Origin: Eubacteriales bacterium
Lineage (GTDB): Bacteria; Bacillota; Clostridia; Christensenellales; Aristaeellaceae
Assembly (NCBI GenBank): GCA_028693055.1
Contig: JAQUWD010000036.1
Coordinates: 1 to 41,425 of the forward strand
Direction of reading: 5' to 3'
DNA: 41,425 bases
The position numbers were made by a program, and so were the translations under genes. Below the pieces are notes generated by a model. It saw nothing but the letters and a program-made list of their open reading frames with translations, did no database searches and was not told where the DNA came from. Shown piece after piece: positions 9,293 through 18,087 of this stretch; position 1 is the first letter of the stretch, and each line of letters starts with the position of its first letter.

Positions 9293-10570
9293 ATGAAGAA
9301 ACTAAAGAGTGTATTCTTGATCGGAACTCTTTTATTGATGCTTTTTTTCGTCGCGTCTTATTTTGCTTTTTCTAAAAGTCGTAGCCTGATAGACGAAGGC
9401 TATCTAGCGTCAGAGGGTAACGCTGCTGAGAACTTCGCAGTGTTGGCTGCCGCTAACATCCATCTAACAGACGCTCAGGTTGCGCATCTCAAGCAGATGA
9501 GCTACGAGGAACTGTTGGATTCTGAGGAGAACCGCGCGCTTCAAAAGATGATGAGCAATGGTAGCTTCGCCACGAAGGTAGACTATGCCTACATTATGAT
9601 TCATTTGAAGGATGATGAGGTGAAGTATAAGGTCACGTCAGACGTACAAGATCGCTATGACGCGCCTGTGGGAACAAAGCTTGATATCATGTGGTTGTTA
9701 GATGTCAATGTCAGCGAGGAGACCCAACGCTCACAGATTGATGAACTGCATCGTTACTCCTATTATATTCAAGAAGACGCGGTTATTTTCGGGGAAGCGC
9801 CTACTTATCTGTACAATTCCAGCGAATGGGGCAACCATATTTGTGGATACGCGCCGCTCTATACGTCGGAGGGCAGGTATATAGGCGTCCTAGGCGTGGA
9901 GCTCCAAACGGGCGATTATGAATCATATCGTAAGCAGGCCTTCATGGCAATGGGCGGCGTATTGATTGTTTCTTTATTATTGCTGTCTCTGTTGTTCCTT
10001 TATATTTACCGCAAATATCGCCAGCTGCAATTTGAAAAAATATATACCGATGCGCTGACGAAAATTTATAATCGAAGTTATTATAACAATCAATTGATCA
10101 AACGCTTGAATCGAAGCTATCGCAGAGAATGGTTCGCATTAATGATTGTTGACGTCGACTTCTTTAAAAAAGTAAACGATACCTTTGGTCACGAGGTTGG
10201 GGACGAAACCTTGGTAGAGCTGGCTGAAATTCTAGTGAAGCATTTCGGTCGAGAGCATGTGGTACGATTCGGAGGCGAAGAATTTGTAATAGGCTTGTGG
10301 ATTGATCCTATGGAACAGCTTGCCGAAAGGCTGGACGGCTTATTCCAAAGAATTGCTGAGCATCGTTTCAGTTCTCGCGAAATAACGCTTACGGTTTCTC
10401 TGGGCTGCAGTTATTATCAGACGCAGGAGCTACATGGCTGGCTGTTATCCGATGCGTTGCACACCGCCGATCAAAAACTGTATGAGGCAAAAGGAAATGG
10501 GCGAAATCAGTATTTAATCGAGCAGGTTGATCAATCAAAGCAGGATCAAAAGGCGAACCTGTCCGAATGA
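9293..10570 (+). CDS. membrane diguanylate cyclase with extracellular Cache-like sensor
   Basis: Predicted to make c-di-GMP from two GTP. The 425-residue protein has a first membrane helix (about 7-27), an extracytoplasmic sensor (about 28-215, with GYAPLYTSEGRYIGVLGVEL typical of Cache folds), a second helix (about 219-242) and a C-terminal GGDEF domain starting at YTDALTKIYNR. The active-site motif is GGEEF (327-331), a catalytically competent variant. The RxxD inhibitory site that normally precedes it is missing (FGRE in that position), so feedback inhibition may be absent. It has no REC or EAL domain. It follows the Hpt gene by 37 bases, with AAAGGCAGG upstream as a distant SD. Confidence 0.9.
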   Translation: MKKLKSVFLIGTLLLMLFFVASYFAFSKSRSLIDEGYLASEGNAAENFAVLAAANIHLTDAQVAHLKQMSYEELLDSEENRALQKMMSNGSFATKVDYAYIMIHLKDDEVKYKVTSDVQDRYDAPVGTKLDIMWLLDVNVSEETQRSQIDELHRYSYYIQEDAVIFGEAPTYLYNSSEWGNHICGYAPLYTSEGRYIGVLGVELQTGDYESYRKQAFMAMGGVLIVSLLLLSLLFLYIYRKYRQLQFEKIYTDALTKIYNRSYYNNQLIKRLNRSYRREWFALMIVDVDFFKKVNDTFGHEVGDETLVELAEILVKHFGREHVVRFGGEEFVIGLWIDPMEQLAERLDGLFQRIAEHRFSSREITLTVSLGCSYYQTQELHGWLLSDALHTADQKLYEAKGNGRNQYLIEQVDQSKQDQKANLSE

Positions 10571-10606
10571 TGGGATGAAATATGCTATGATAAGAGGCAC
10601 GAGAAT

Positions 10607-13600
10607 ATGAACTACAGATATACGAAAATACTTTCTGCATGGGTAGCGGCGCTTCTACTTGTCTATAGCGCTGCGGGGCTTTGCAGCGCGGTAGCGGAAG
10701 GCTTAACCCGCACGGTAAAGGTCGGCGTTTTTTCGCTTGGTCAATTCCAATACTTAACGCAAAATGAAAGTGGAGAATATGTTGGCCATGGCTACAATGC
10801 CGAATTTTTGAAAAACGTGGCGCGCAAGACCCGTTGGAGCATCGAATATGTTCCTTGCGACAACTGGGTCCAAGCGACGCAGATGCTGGAAAACGGCGAG
10901 ATTGACCTGCTGGCTCCTGCACAAATCACGGATGCATTAAGGGAAACCTTTGACTACTCGGCCTTATACCTTGGTTCTGAATCTGCCGCAATTTATGCCA
11001 AAGCCGACGCTGCTGTAGACTACGAGGATTTCTCCTCGATGCGTGGACTTAGCTATGGATGCGCGGAAAACTCCACCTTCGCCAAAAAGTTCGTGTCGCA
11101 GTACTGTGTCGAAAATGAGATGGCGCCAAAGATTATTTATTATGCCAACACAACTGAGCTGCAGACCGCATTAGCCAACGGAGAAGTAGACGCTATTGTC
11201 ACGAATATTATGTTTGCCTCCGAAGATTATAAAATGCTGGACTGGTTCCTTGTCCTTCCCGTTTATTACATTACAACAAAGGGCAATACGGAGCTTTTGG
11301 CGGAGCTTGACGCATCTATGCGTTCCCTGATGGTGGAGCAGCCGAGGCTCATCGCTGATCTATCCAACACCTTTTTTCCGATTTATGGAACAACGAACAT
11401 CACGGCGGATGAAAAAGCGTATATCGCGCAGCTACCGGCGTTATCGATCGGATATGTGCAAAACCAAAAGCCATTATCCTATACAAAGGATAACGGTGAG
11501 TTTGCCGGAATCACCCGGGATATTCTCGATCGCGTTTCAGAGCTGACGGGCTTGCGTTTCGATTATATAGAACTGCAGGAAGGCGCTGTTTCTTGGCAAT
11601 CTCTCAAGGAAAAGCAGATTTGTCTTCTTTCCAACGTTGAGTATAATGACGTCAATTTGTCCATTGCTCAGATGAGCTTATCAACGCCATATCTTGAATC
11701 GGAAAAGGTGTTCGTCACAAACGATTTGCTTGACTTTCGATCGGACAGCGCCTTGACGATTGGTATCATTAGCGGCTCCGGCACTTTACAAAAAGCCATC
11801 TTAGAGGTGTATCCCAATTTTTCCATCCGCGAATATCTTACAGTTGACGAAGGCTTTGAGGCGGTTGAAAGCGGCGAAATTAACGGCGTTATGGTAAACC
11901 GCTATATATCGGACTGTACGCTAGAAAACCCAAGATTTAAGGATATGAAGGTTGTACCTATTCAGGGCCTGAACGATCGATTATGCGTTGCAACATTAAA
12001 TTATTTGGATGGTAGCGAGCTTGGAGCGCTTGTAAATGATTCAAGGCTTGTGACGATCTTGAACAAAGCGATTGGCCATATCACAACTGAGGAACAGAAC
12101 AGCTATATCATTACCAATACAGCAAACGCGCGGTATGTCCTTTCTTTTAGCGATTTTATACGGGAATACCGTTGGCAGCTTGCAGCGGCTCTTTTTGCGC
12201 TGGCCTTGATCGTCTGCCTTATGTTTGCTGTGTCTGTTACAAAGCAGCACAGTGCAAAAAGACTAGCTGGTATTAACGCTAGCCTCCAGAGCGCTATCCA
12301 AAAGGCGGATAGGGCCAACAGCGCAAAATCTCAATTTTTAGCGCAGATTAGTCATGAAATCCGCACTCCTATGAATGCGATTATTGGCTTGACAGAGATT
12401 GCGAAAACCGAAATTCGCTCGCCTGATAAAATAGACGATTATTTGACAAAAATTGATAGCAGCTCTCGACTGCTGCTGGGAATTATTAACGACGTATTGG
12501 ATATGTCCGCGATCGAGGGTGGAAAGCTGAAAATTGACAAAGCGCCGTTTAATTTTAAACAGCTTTTAGGCAACCTAACAACTATATTTTATCAACAAGC
12601 TAAAATGAAAAACGTCAATTTCCAGGTTCGCATGAACGGCGTTACGGAAGAAACAATGGTCGGTGACGAGCTGCGCTTGAATCAAATATTGATGAATCTA
12701 TTGTCTAACGCCATCAAGTTCACATCCTCAGGGGGAGAAATTGACTTGATGGTATTGCAGGCAAGCCGCTCTCGGGATAAGGTGCAGCTGCGGTTTTCCG
12801 TTTCTGACACGGGCTGCGGCATGAGCGAGGATATGCTGGGCCGACTGTTTAAGCCCTTTGAGCAGGAATCCGCATCAACCGCCCGCAAGCATGGCGGCAG
12901 CGGAATCGGTCTCGCTATTACGAAAAACCTTGTGGAAATGATGGGCGGCTCCATCAGCGTGGAAAGTATGCTCGGTAAAGGGAGTACATTTACAGTGGAC
13001 ATTCCCTTTGGGGCGGAGAAGAGAAAGCATCCCGTCACAACAGCCGGTTTTTCAGATATTCATACATTAGTGGTGGACGACGACGAAAAATCCTGCGAAT
13101 ATAGCGGCGTCCTTTTGGAGCGCCTCGGCGTGCGCTATGAGTATGTTACCTCGGGCGAAGCGGCTCTTGAACGATTGGGCGAATGCGAGGATAAAGGGGA
13201 CCCCTTTCAGCTTTGCCTTGTGGACTGGAAAATGCCCAATATGGACGGGCTGGAGGTAACGGAAAAAATCCGTCAAATTTTTGGGGAGGACACCATTGTT
13301 ATCATTGTATCTGCTTATGATTTAAACGAGGCAGAGGCTAGCGGTAAGGCGGCTGGCGCCAATTACTTTATTTCGAAGCCGCTGTTTCAATCTACGCTAT
13401 TTAACGCGCTGATGCGTATCTCCGGCGGTGATTATACCAAAGTGGAGGCGCAGCAGGAACAAAGCAATTATAATTTCACCGGCAAGCGGGTTTTGGTAGC
13501 CGAGGATGTGACTTTAAATATGGAGGTAGCCATCAAGCTTCTAAACATGGTGGGGATTAAAACAACCTGCGCCGAGGATGGGCGACAAGCGGTTGATATT

Positions 13601-13870
13601 TTTACAAAATCAGCGGCGAATACCTTTGATTGCATTCTGATGGATGTGAATATGCCTGTTATGGATGGCTATGAGGCAACCCGGGCTATTCGATTATCAG
13701 GCAAGCTTGATGCGCGCACGATTCCGATTTATGCAATGACAGCCAACGCCTTTTCCGAGGATGTGACCACCGCGCTGAACGCAGGTATGAACGGGCATAT
13801 TGCAAAACCGATCGAAACCAAGGTGCTGTACCAAACCTTACAAAATATTTTCAACGAGGAGAATAAATGA
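10607..13870 (+). CDS. hybrid sensor kinase: tandem SBP-HisKA-HATPase-REC-REC
   Basis: A 1087-residue membrane hybrid histidine kinase. A signal/anchor helix (about 8-27) precedes two extracellular family 3 solute-binding-like domains (about 35-260 and 270-505), then a membrane helix (about 517-540). HisKA carries H583 in QISHEIRTPMNAI. HATPase has the N box (NQILMNLLSNAIKF), DTGCGM and GGSGIGLAI. Two receiver domains follow, both with intact acidic pocket, Asp (D873 in LVDWKMPNMDG; D1013 in LMDVNMPVMDG) and Lys (SKP; AKP). It lacks its own Hpt domain, but the next gene, overlapping by four bases, is one. The ligand is probably an amino acid or another small polar solute, from the SBP family only. 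A TGCTATGAT extended -10 at 10583-10591 could be an internal promoter. Confidence 0.92.
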   Translation: MNYRYTKILSAWVAALLLVYSAAGLCSAVAEGLTRTVKVGVFSLGQFQYLTQNESGEYVGHGYNAEFLKNVARKTRWSIEYVPCDNWVQATQMLENGEIDLLAPAQITDALRETFDYSALYLGSESAAIYAKADAAVDYEDFSSMRGLSYGCAENSTFAKKFVSQYCVENEMAPKIIYYANTTELQTALANGEVDAIVTNIMFASEDYKMLDWFLVLPVYYITTKGNTELLAELDASMRSLMVEQPRLIADLSNTFFPIYGTTNITADEKAYIAQLPALSIGYVQNQKPLSYTKDNGEFAGITRDILDRVSELTGLRFDYIELQEGAVSWQSLKEKQICLLSNVEYNDVNLSIAQMSLSTPYLESEKVFVTNDLLDFRSDSALTIGIISGSGTLQKAILEVYPNFSIREYLTVDEGFEAVESGEINGVMVNRYISDCTLENPRFKDMKVVPIQGLNDRLCVATLNYLDGSELGALVNDSRLVTILNKAIGHITTEEQNSYIITNTANARYVLSFSDFIREYRWQLAAALFALALIVCLMFAVSVTKQHSAKRLAGINASLQSAIQKADRANSAKSQFLAQISHEIRTPMNAIIGLTEIAKTEIRSPDKIDDYLTKIDSSSRLLLGIINDVLDMSAIEGGKLKIDKAPFNFKQLLGNLTTIFYQQAKMKNVNFQVRMNGVTEETMVGDELRLNQILMNLLSNAIKFTSSGGEIDLMVLQASRSRDKVQLRFSVSDTGCGMSEDMLGRLFKPFEQESASTARKHGGSGIGLAITKNLVEMMGGSISVESMLGKGSTFTVDIPFGAEKRKHPVTTAGFSDIHTLVVDDDEKSCEYSGVLLERLGVRYEYVTSGEAALERLGECEDKGDPFQLCLVDWKMPNMDGLEVTEKIRQIFGEDTIVIIVSAYDLNEAEASGKAAGANYFISKPLFQSTLFNALMRISGGDYTKVEAQQEQSNYNFTGKRVLVAEDVTLNMEVAIKLLNMVGIKTTCAEDGRQAVDIFTKSAANTFDCILMDVNMPVMDGYEATRAIRLSGKLDARTIPIYAMTANAFSEDVTTALNAGMNGHIAKPIETKVLYQTLQNIFNEENK

Positions 13871-14211
13871 TGAATCGTTATAAGTTGTTTAAAGCAGGAA
13901 TTGATACGAATGAAGGAATCAAACGATTTAATGGAAAAACGGAGCTATATGAAAAGTATCTGATGAAATTTCCGGAAGATCCCCACTTTACGCTGATGTG
14001 CGAGGCGATTGAAAACGGAGATGTAAAGGCAGCTTTTGCCGCCTCCCACGCGCTTAAGGGGGTTGCCGGAAATCTAAGCATGAACAGCCTATATCAGGAT
14101 ATTATCCCGCTGGTGGAAGAGTTGCGCGCGGACAGTTTAGCGAAGGCAGAGGAGCTTTTAGTCCCGGTGGAGCGGGACTATCAGGCTGTGCTTGAAGCTT
14201 TGAAAGTGTAA
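13867..14211 (+). CDS. stand-alone Hpt phosphotransfer protein 2
   Basis: A 114-residue helical protein with the Hpt signature AASHALKGVAGNLSM, placing the phosphorylatable residue at His61. It resembles the first Hpt protein in layout (short N-terminal helix, FxxMCEAIE-type helix, Hpt helix) but is clearly diverged. Its start overlaps the kinase stop (ATGA), so the two are translationally coupled and are likely phosphorelay partners. A second in-frame ATG at 13870 is equally possible. GAGGAG just upstream serves as SD. Confidence 0.88.
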   Translation: MMNRYKLFKAGIDTNEGIKRFNGKTELYEKYLMKFPEDPHFTLMCEAIENGDVKAAFAASHALKGVAGNLSMNSLYQDIIPLVEELRADSLAKAEELLVPVERDYQAVLEALKV

Positions 14212-14280
14212 TAGATCGCAAAAGTTTTTATGGGACGAATAGGGGAGCGGTTCAAGATGTGCTGCTCTGACGTCATCAAT

Positions 14281-14301
14281 TGTGGAGGTAGGTTACCCAC
14301 A
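14281..14301 (+). promoter_or_regulatory. SD of second kinase within a possible hairpin
   Basis: TGTGG (14281-14285) can pair with CCACA (14297-14301), which includes the first base of the start codon. GGAGGT (14284-14289) is the SD, partly in the stem. It might damp translation of the second kinase; the stem is only five base pairs. Confidence 0.3.
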
Positions 14302-17093
14302 TGAAAACGAGTTCTCTCTTGAAGCGGAGCTTATCCTTTCTGCTTATTTGTATTGGAATCATCAGCAGTGCGTTCCCCGGTTTTGCAGCAAAGGATACGA
14401 AACGTCGGCTCGTTCGGGTTGGCTTCTACGAGATGGCGGGTTATGAGAATATCAGCGACGCCGGCACCCTCGGCGGTTATGCCTATGACTACGTGGAAGC
14501 CATTGCCCAATATGCAAATTGGGATGTGGAGTATGTTACCGACTGTGATTGGAGCGACTCACTGGGCATGCTGGAGCGCGGCGAGATCAATTTGCTATGC
14601 GGTGTTCTAAAAAGCGAAGGGAGAGAGAATCTCTTTTCCTTTTCGGACGTTTCCTGCGGCGTCGGTTATTCCTGCCTTGCTGTTAAGCAGGAGAGAACCG
14701 ATATCGCCTATGAGGATTTTGAAGGCTTTAACGGCTTAACGGTTGGATTGGCGCGCAACAGCGCCCGAAACGACGGCTTCCTCCAATACTGTGAGGAACA
14801 TTCCTTCTCGGTTCACTGCGTTATCTACGATACGGAAGAGCAACTGTATCAAGCGCTTCAAGACGAGGAAATAGACGCGCTGATGACCACTAGCAATATG
14901 AAAATCGACGGTGAGCGAATTGTTGCAAAATTCGATTTAAGGGATCAATATATTGCAGTGAACCGTGAAGATATAGACATTTTATCGGAATTGAACGATG
15001 CGCTTACAAGTTTAAAAATGGAACTTCCCGATTTTGAAAGCACGCTGTACGAGAAGTATTATGGCTCGCTGCGTGGGGAAGTCGCTTGCTTTTCCAAGGA
15101 GGAGCTTGACTTTATTGCGCAGCATCCAACGTTGAAGGTCTGTTATGACCCGGCGTGGGAGCCTATTGAGGCGTTGAATAGTGATGGGCAAGCGCAAGGA
15201 ATCACCATTGATGTGATGCAAGAGGTATCAGAAATCTGTGGTATTGAGTTTGAATTCGTTACCGGAAGTAACTTTGTACAGTCGCTGGAGATCTTTGACG
15301 CGGAAGAAGCAGAGATCTTCTCAGCGATCACCTATGATTATGGTTGGGCGAATCAAAAGCACATGCTTCTATCGCAGCCTTATCTGACCATTCCCTTTGT
15401 TACTGTTTATCAATCAGAGGTATCCGATAACCGTAGATTGGCGCTCCCGAAGGGTTATTATATCACACAGTATATGCTGGAAAAGGAAGATGGACCCGAT
15501 ACTGTGTTTTTTGACACTGTGCAGGAATGCATTGACGCAGTCAATAACGGCTCTGCGGATTATACCTTTATAAATAGCTATGAGGCTGATTATTATCTTT
15601 CGATGCCTAAGTACCAAACGCTTAAATTTCGTACCTTACAATCGGTATCGCAGAGTCTTGCCGTCGGCGTTTCCAAGGACGTAGACCCACTGTTATTCTC
15701 CATTATATGTAAGGCGCTTAGAAGCGTTTCCAGCAGCCGTATTTCCGCCATCGTGCGCAAGCATACGGAGCATGAGGACAGCGATGATTTTCTGGATATG
15801 ATGTACACAAATCCAGTTCAGTTTTTCGGCATTGTTTTACTGTGCGCGGTTCTGATCATCATTGCTTTCGTTGCTTCCAATTCCTATTTGGTTAAGAAGA
15901 AGAAGAACGCGCAGCTAGAGCATGCATTGGCGGCAAAATCCGAGTTTCTTTCCAACATGAGCCATGACATGCGCACGCCCATGAACGGCATTCTTGGAGT
16001 GCTGAACCTGACGCTGGACGAACCGGGACTTTCGGAGGAGGTACGCTGCAATCTATGCAGCATTCAGGATTCAAGCAAATATTTGCTGCGCTTGATCAAC
16101 GACACTTTGGATATGAGCAAAATTGAGAATAACAAATTGACGCTCAATCAGGAAACTGTCGACGTGGAGCAGCTGATTCGAAATGTGGTCGGCTATGTAG
16201 AGCCGTTGGCAAAAGCTGGTGGGGTAGCGTTTAACGTTACTGCTGTCAACGCAGAGCTGGAATATATCAAAACCGATCCCTTGCGGATTCAACAAATATT
16301 TGTGAATATTGTTTCCAATGCGATTAAGTTTACGCCCCGCGGCGGAAAGGTCGATATGACGATTGAGTGTCTGAAACGAGAAAATGGGATCGCGTATGAT
16401 CGCATCTCCGTAAAGGATACTGGCATCGGCATGAGTAAGGAATTTCTGCCCCATATCTTTGAGGCCTTCGAGCAAGAAAAAACGGTTGCTTCTACAGCAA
16501 ACAACGGCACCGGACTTGGTATGTCCATCGTTAAGCGTCTTGTAGAAATGATAGGCGGCAGAATTGAGATCAATAGCGAGCAAGGCATTGGAACGGAGGT
16601 TATTGTTTGGATCAATTTTGAGCGCGTTTATCCGAGCGAAGAGGAGCTAAACCGTATCCATTTAAAATCTGACGTAGAAACACAGGCGCTTACGGGTAAA
16701 CGAGTTCTGTTGGCGGAGGATCATCCCTTAAACGCAAAAATTGCGATTAAAGTTTTGGAAAAGAAGCAAATGATCGTTGAGCATGTAGAAAATGGACAGC
16801 TGGCTGTTGAACGCTTTCGTGATGCTCCTGCTGGGTATTATGACGTTGTTTTGATGGATATCCGCATGCCTGTTATGGACGGTTTAGAAGCTGCAAAGGC
16901 GATTCGCGCCCTGCCCCGTGAGGACGCGAAGACTGTTCCCATTCTGGCCATGACAGCGAACGCCTTTGAGGAGGACGTCAAGAAATCACTGAATGCAGGA
17001 ATGAACGCTCATTTATCTAAGCCGATTGAGCCGCAGAAGCTATATAGTATACTAGAAGGCTTGCTTTCTCGTCCTTCGGAAAGCAAGCAATGA
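14301..17093 (+). CDS. hybrid sensor kinase: tandem SBP-HisKA-HATPase-REC
   Basis: A 930-residue membrane hybrid kinase with the same plan as the kinase at 10607, but one receiver domain. A signal sequence (about 8-30) is followed by two family 3 solute-binding-like domains (about 35-255 and 275-500), a membrane helix (about 515-537), HisKA with H555 in NMSHDMRTPMNGI, HATPase (NAIKFTP, DTGIGM, GTGLGMSI) and REC with D853 in LMDIRMPVMDG and Lys in SKP. The two kinases are paralogues that have diverged, so they may sense different ligands. The gene begins 89 bases after the second Hpt gene and ends the operon. Confidence 0.92.
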   Translation: MKTSSLLKRSLSFLLICIGIISSAFPGFAAKDTKRRLVRVGFYEMAGYENISDAGTLGGYAYDYVEAIAQYANWDVEYVTDCDWSDSLGMLERGEINLLCGVLKSEGRENLFSFSDVSCGVGYSCLAVKQERTDIAYEDFEGFNGLTVGLARNSARNDGFLQYCEEHSFSVHCVIYDTEEQLYQALQDEEIDALMTTSNMKIDGERIVAKFDLRDQYIAVNREDIDILSELNDALTSLKMELPDFESTLYEKYYGSLRGEVACFSKEELDFIAQHPTLKVCYDPAWEPIEALNSDGQAQGITIDVMQEVSEICGIEFEFVTGSNFVQSLEIFDAEEAEIFSAITYDYGWANQKHMLLSQPYLTIPFVTVYQSEVSDNRRLALPKGYYITQYMLEKEDGPDTVFFDTVQECIDAVNNGSADYTFINSYEADYYLSMPKYQTLKFRTLQSVSQSLAVGVSKDVDPLLFSIICKALRSVSSSRISAIVRKHTEHEDSDDFLDMMYTNPVQFFGIVLLCAVLIIIAFVASNSYLVKKKKNAQLEHALAAKSEFLSNMSHDMRTPMNGILGVLNLTLDEPGLSEEVRCNLCSIQDSSKYLLRLINDTLDMSKIENNKLTLNQETVDVEQLIRNVVGYVEPLAKAGGVAFNVTAVNAELEYIKTDPLRIQQIFVNIVSNAIKFTPRGGKVDMTIECLKRENGIAYDRISVKDTGIGMSKEFLPHIFEAFEQEKTVASTANNGTGLGMSIVKRLVEMIGGRIEINSEQGIGTEVIVWINFERVYPSEEELNRIHLKSDVETQALTGKRVLLAEDHPLNAKIAIKVLEKKQMIVEHVENGQLAVERFRDAPAGYYDVVLMDIRMPVMDGLEAAKAIRALPREDAKTVPILAMTANAFEEDVKKSLNAGMNAHLSKPIEPQKLYSILEGLLSRPSESKQ

Positions 17094-17116
17094 GCGAAGA
17101 AACTGGATTGTTGTAA

Positions 17117-17311
17117 AGAGGATTTACTCAAAACGGGGTTTATCGATTATCAACGGGCTGCCTAGCCGACAACGTCGGATCTGAAAGGGTTATGCAGAAA
17201 TGCGGGCTTATCAAAGAAGCGGAGCATATCGATTATGAATGGCATGACGATCGGCTAAAGACGAGGCTGGAATATCGGTTGTTGAAAAACAAATGGAAAA
17301 CGAGGCTTTGA
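17117..17311 (+). pseudogene. C-terminal remnant of a GNAT (RimJ/RimL-type) acetyltransferase
   Basis: One open frame reads ADNVGSERVMQKCGLIKEAE and runs on to the stop at 17309. The pattern N-x-x-S-x-RVM-x-K-x-GF/L is the acetyl-CoA-binding end of RimJ/RimL-type GNAT enzymes. Only about 64 codons remain: the N-terminal half is gone and a TAA (17114-17116) lies directly upstream, with no start codon that fits. The stop codon falls inside the 5' arm of the following terminator, which suggests the terminator belonged to the original gene. Probably non-functional. Confidence 0.65.
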
Positions 17312-17329
17312 CGTACAAAGCCTCGTTTT
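17297..17329. terminator. bidirectional terminator between kinase operon and araD
   Basis: A perfect 14-bp stem, AAAACGAGGCTTTG (17297-17310) with CAAAGCCTCGTTTT (17316-17329), and a five-base loop. A-tract and T-tract on opposite sides allow it to serve both converging operons. Confidence 0.9.
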
Positions 17330-17369
17330 GTAATAGGAGCGGTTCATTCCCGCATAGCAATACTCCCGC

Positions 17370-18074
17370 TTATTTATTTTTTGTTTGCCCATAATAAGCG
17401 TCTGGTCCGTGCTTGCGCATGAAATGCTTATCCTGTACGTGCTGCGGCGCAGCCTCTGCGTTCCCGTTCACCTGCAAGGTGTATAAGGCCATTTTTGCAA
17501 CCTCTTCTAGCACGACGGCATGATAAACCGCCTGCGCCGCGTCCTTGCCCCACGTAAAGGGGCCATGGTTGCGGCAGATCACGGCAGGAACATGCGCCGG
17601 GTTCAAGCCCCGCTCCTTAAAGGTTTCCACAATCACCTTGCCAGTGTTGCCCTCGTAATCTGCTTCCACCTCTTCAGGGGTTAAGGAGCGAGCGCAGGGG
17701 ACGGCTCCGTAGAAGTAATCGGCGTGGGTGGTGCCATAGCAGGGAATGTCCTTTCCCGCTTGGGCCCATGCGACGGCATGGGGGCTGTGGGTATGGACGA
17801 TGCCGCCCAGCTCCGGAAAGGCGCGATAGAGCTCAAGATGGGTTTTGGTATCGGAAGACGGGTTCAGCTCCCCATCTACGATGTTCCCATCTAAATCCAA
17901 GACCACCAAATCATCCGGAGTAAGCTCGTCATATTCCACGCCGGAGGGCTTGATCACCATCAAGCCCTTTTCACGGTCAATGCCGGATACGTTACCCCAG
18001 GTGTAGGTTACAAGCCCTCTGCGGGGCAGCTCCATATTAGCTTCGTAAACTGCCTGTTTTAACTTTTTTAGCAT
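17370..18074 (-). CDS. araD: L-ribulose-5-phosphate 4-epimerase
   Basis: Converts L-ribulose-5-phosphate to D-xylulose-5-phosphate, the last step of bacterial arabinose breakdown, in the cytoplasm. The 234-residue protein belongs to the class II aldolase family: zinc ligands H94 and H96 in [10 protein letters not shown]170 in CRNHGPF, and D75 in SSDTKTH. Length and motifs match E. coli AraD (231 residues). Last gene of araR-araB-araA-araD, 13 bases after araA, with SD AAGGAAG. It ends at the bidirectional terminator shared with the kinase operon. Confidence 0.96.
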   Translation of the reverse strand: MLKKLKQAVYEANMELPRRGLVTYTWGNVSGIDREKGLMVIKPSGVEYDELTPDDLVVLDLDGNIVDGELNPSSDTKTHLELYRAFPELGGIVHTHSPHAVAWAQAGKDIPCYGTTHADYFYGAVPCARSLTPEEVEADYEGNTGKVIVETFKERGLNPAHVPAVICRNHGPFTWGKDAAQAVYHAVVLEEVAKMALYTLQVNGNAEAAPQHVQDKHFMRKHGPDAYYGQTKNK

Positions 18075-18087
18075 ATGGCTCTTCCTT

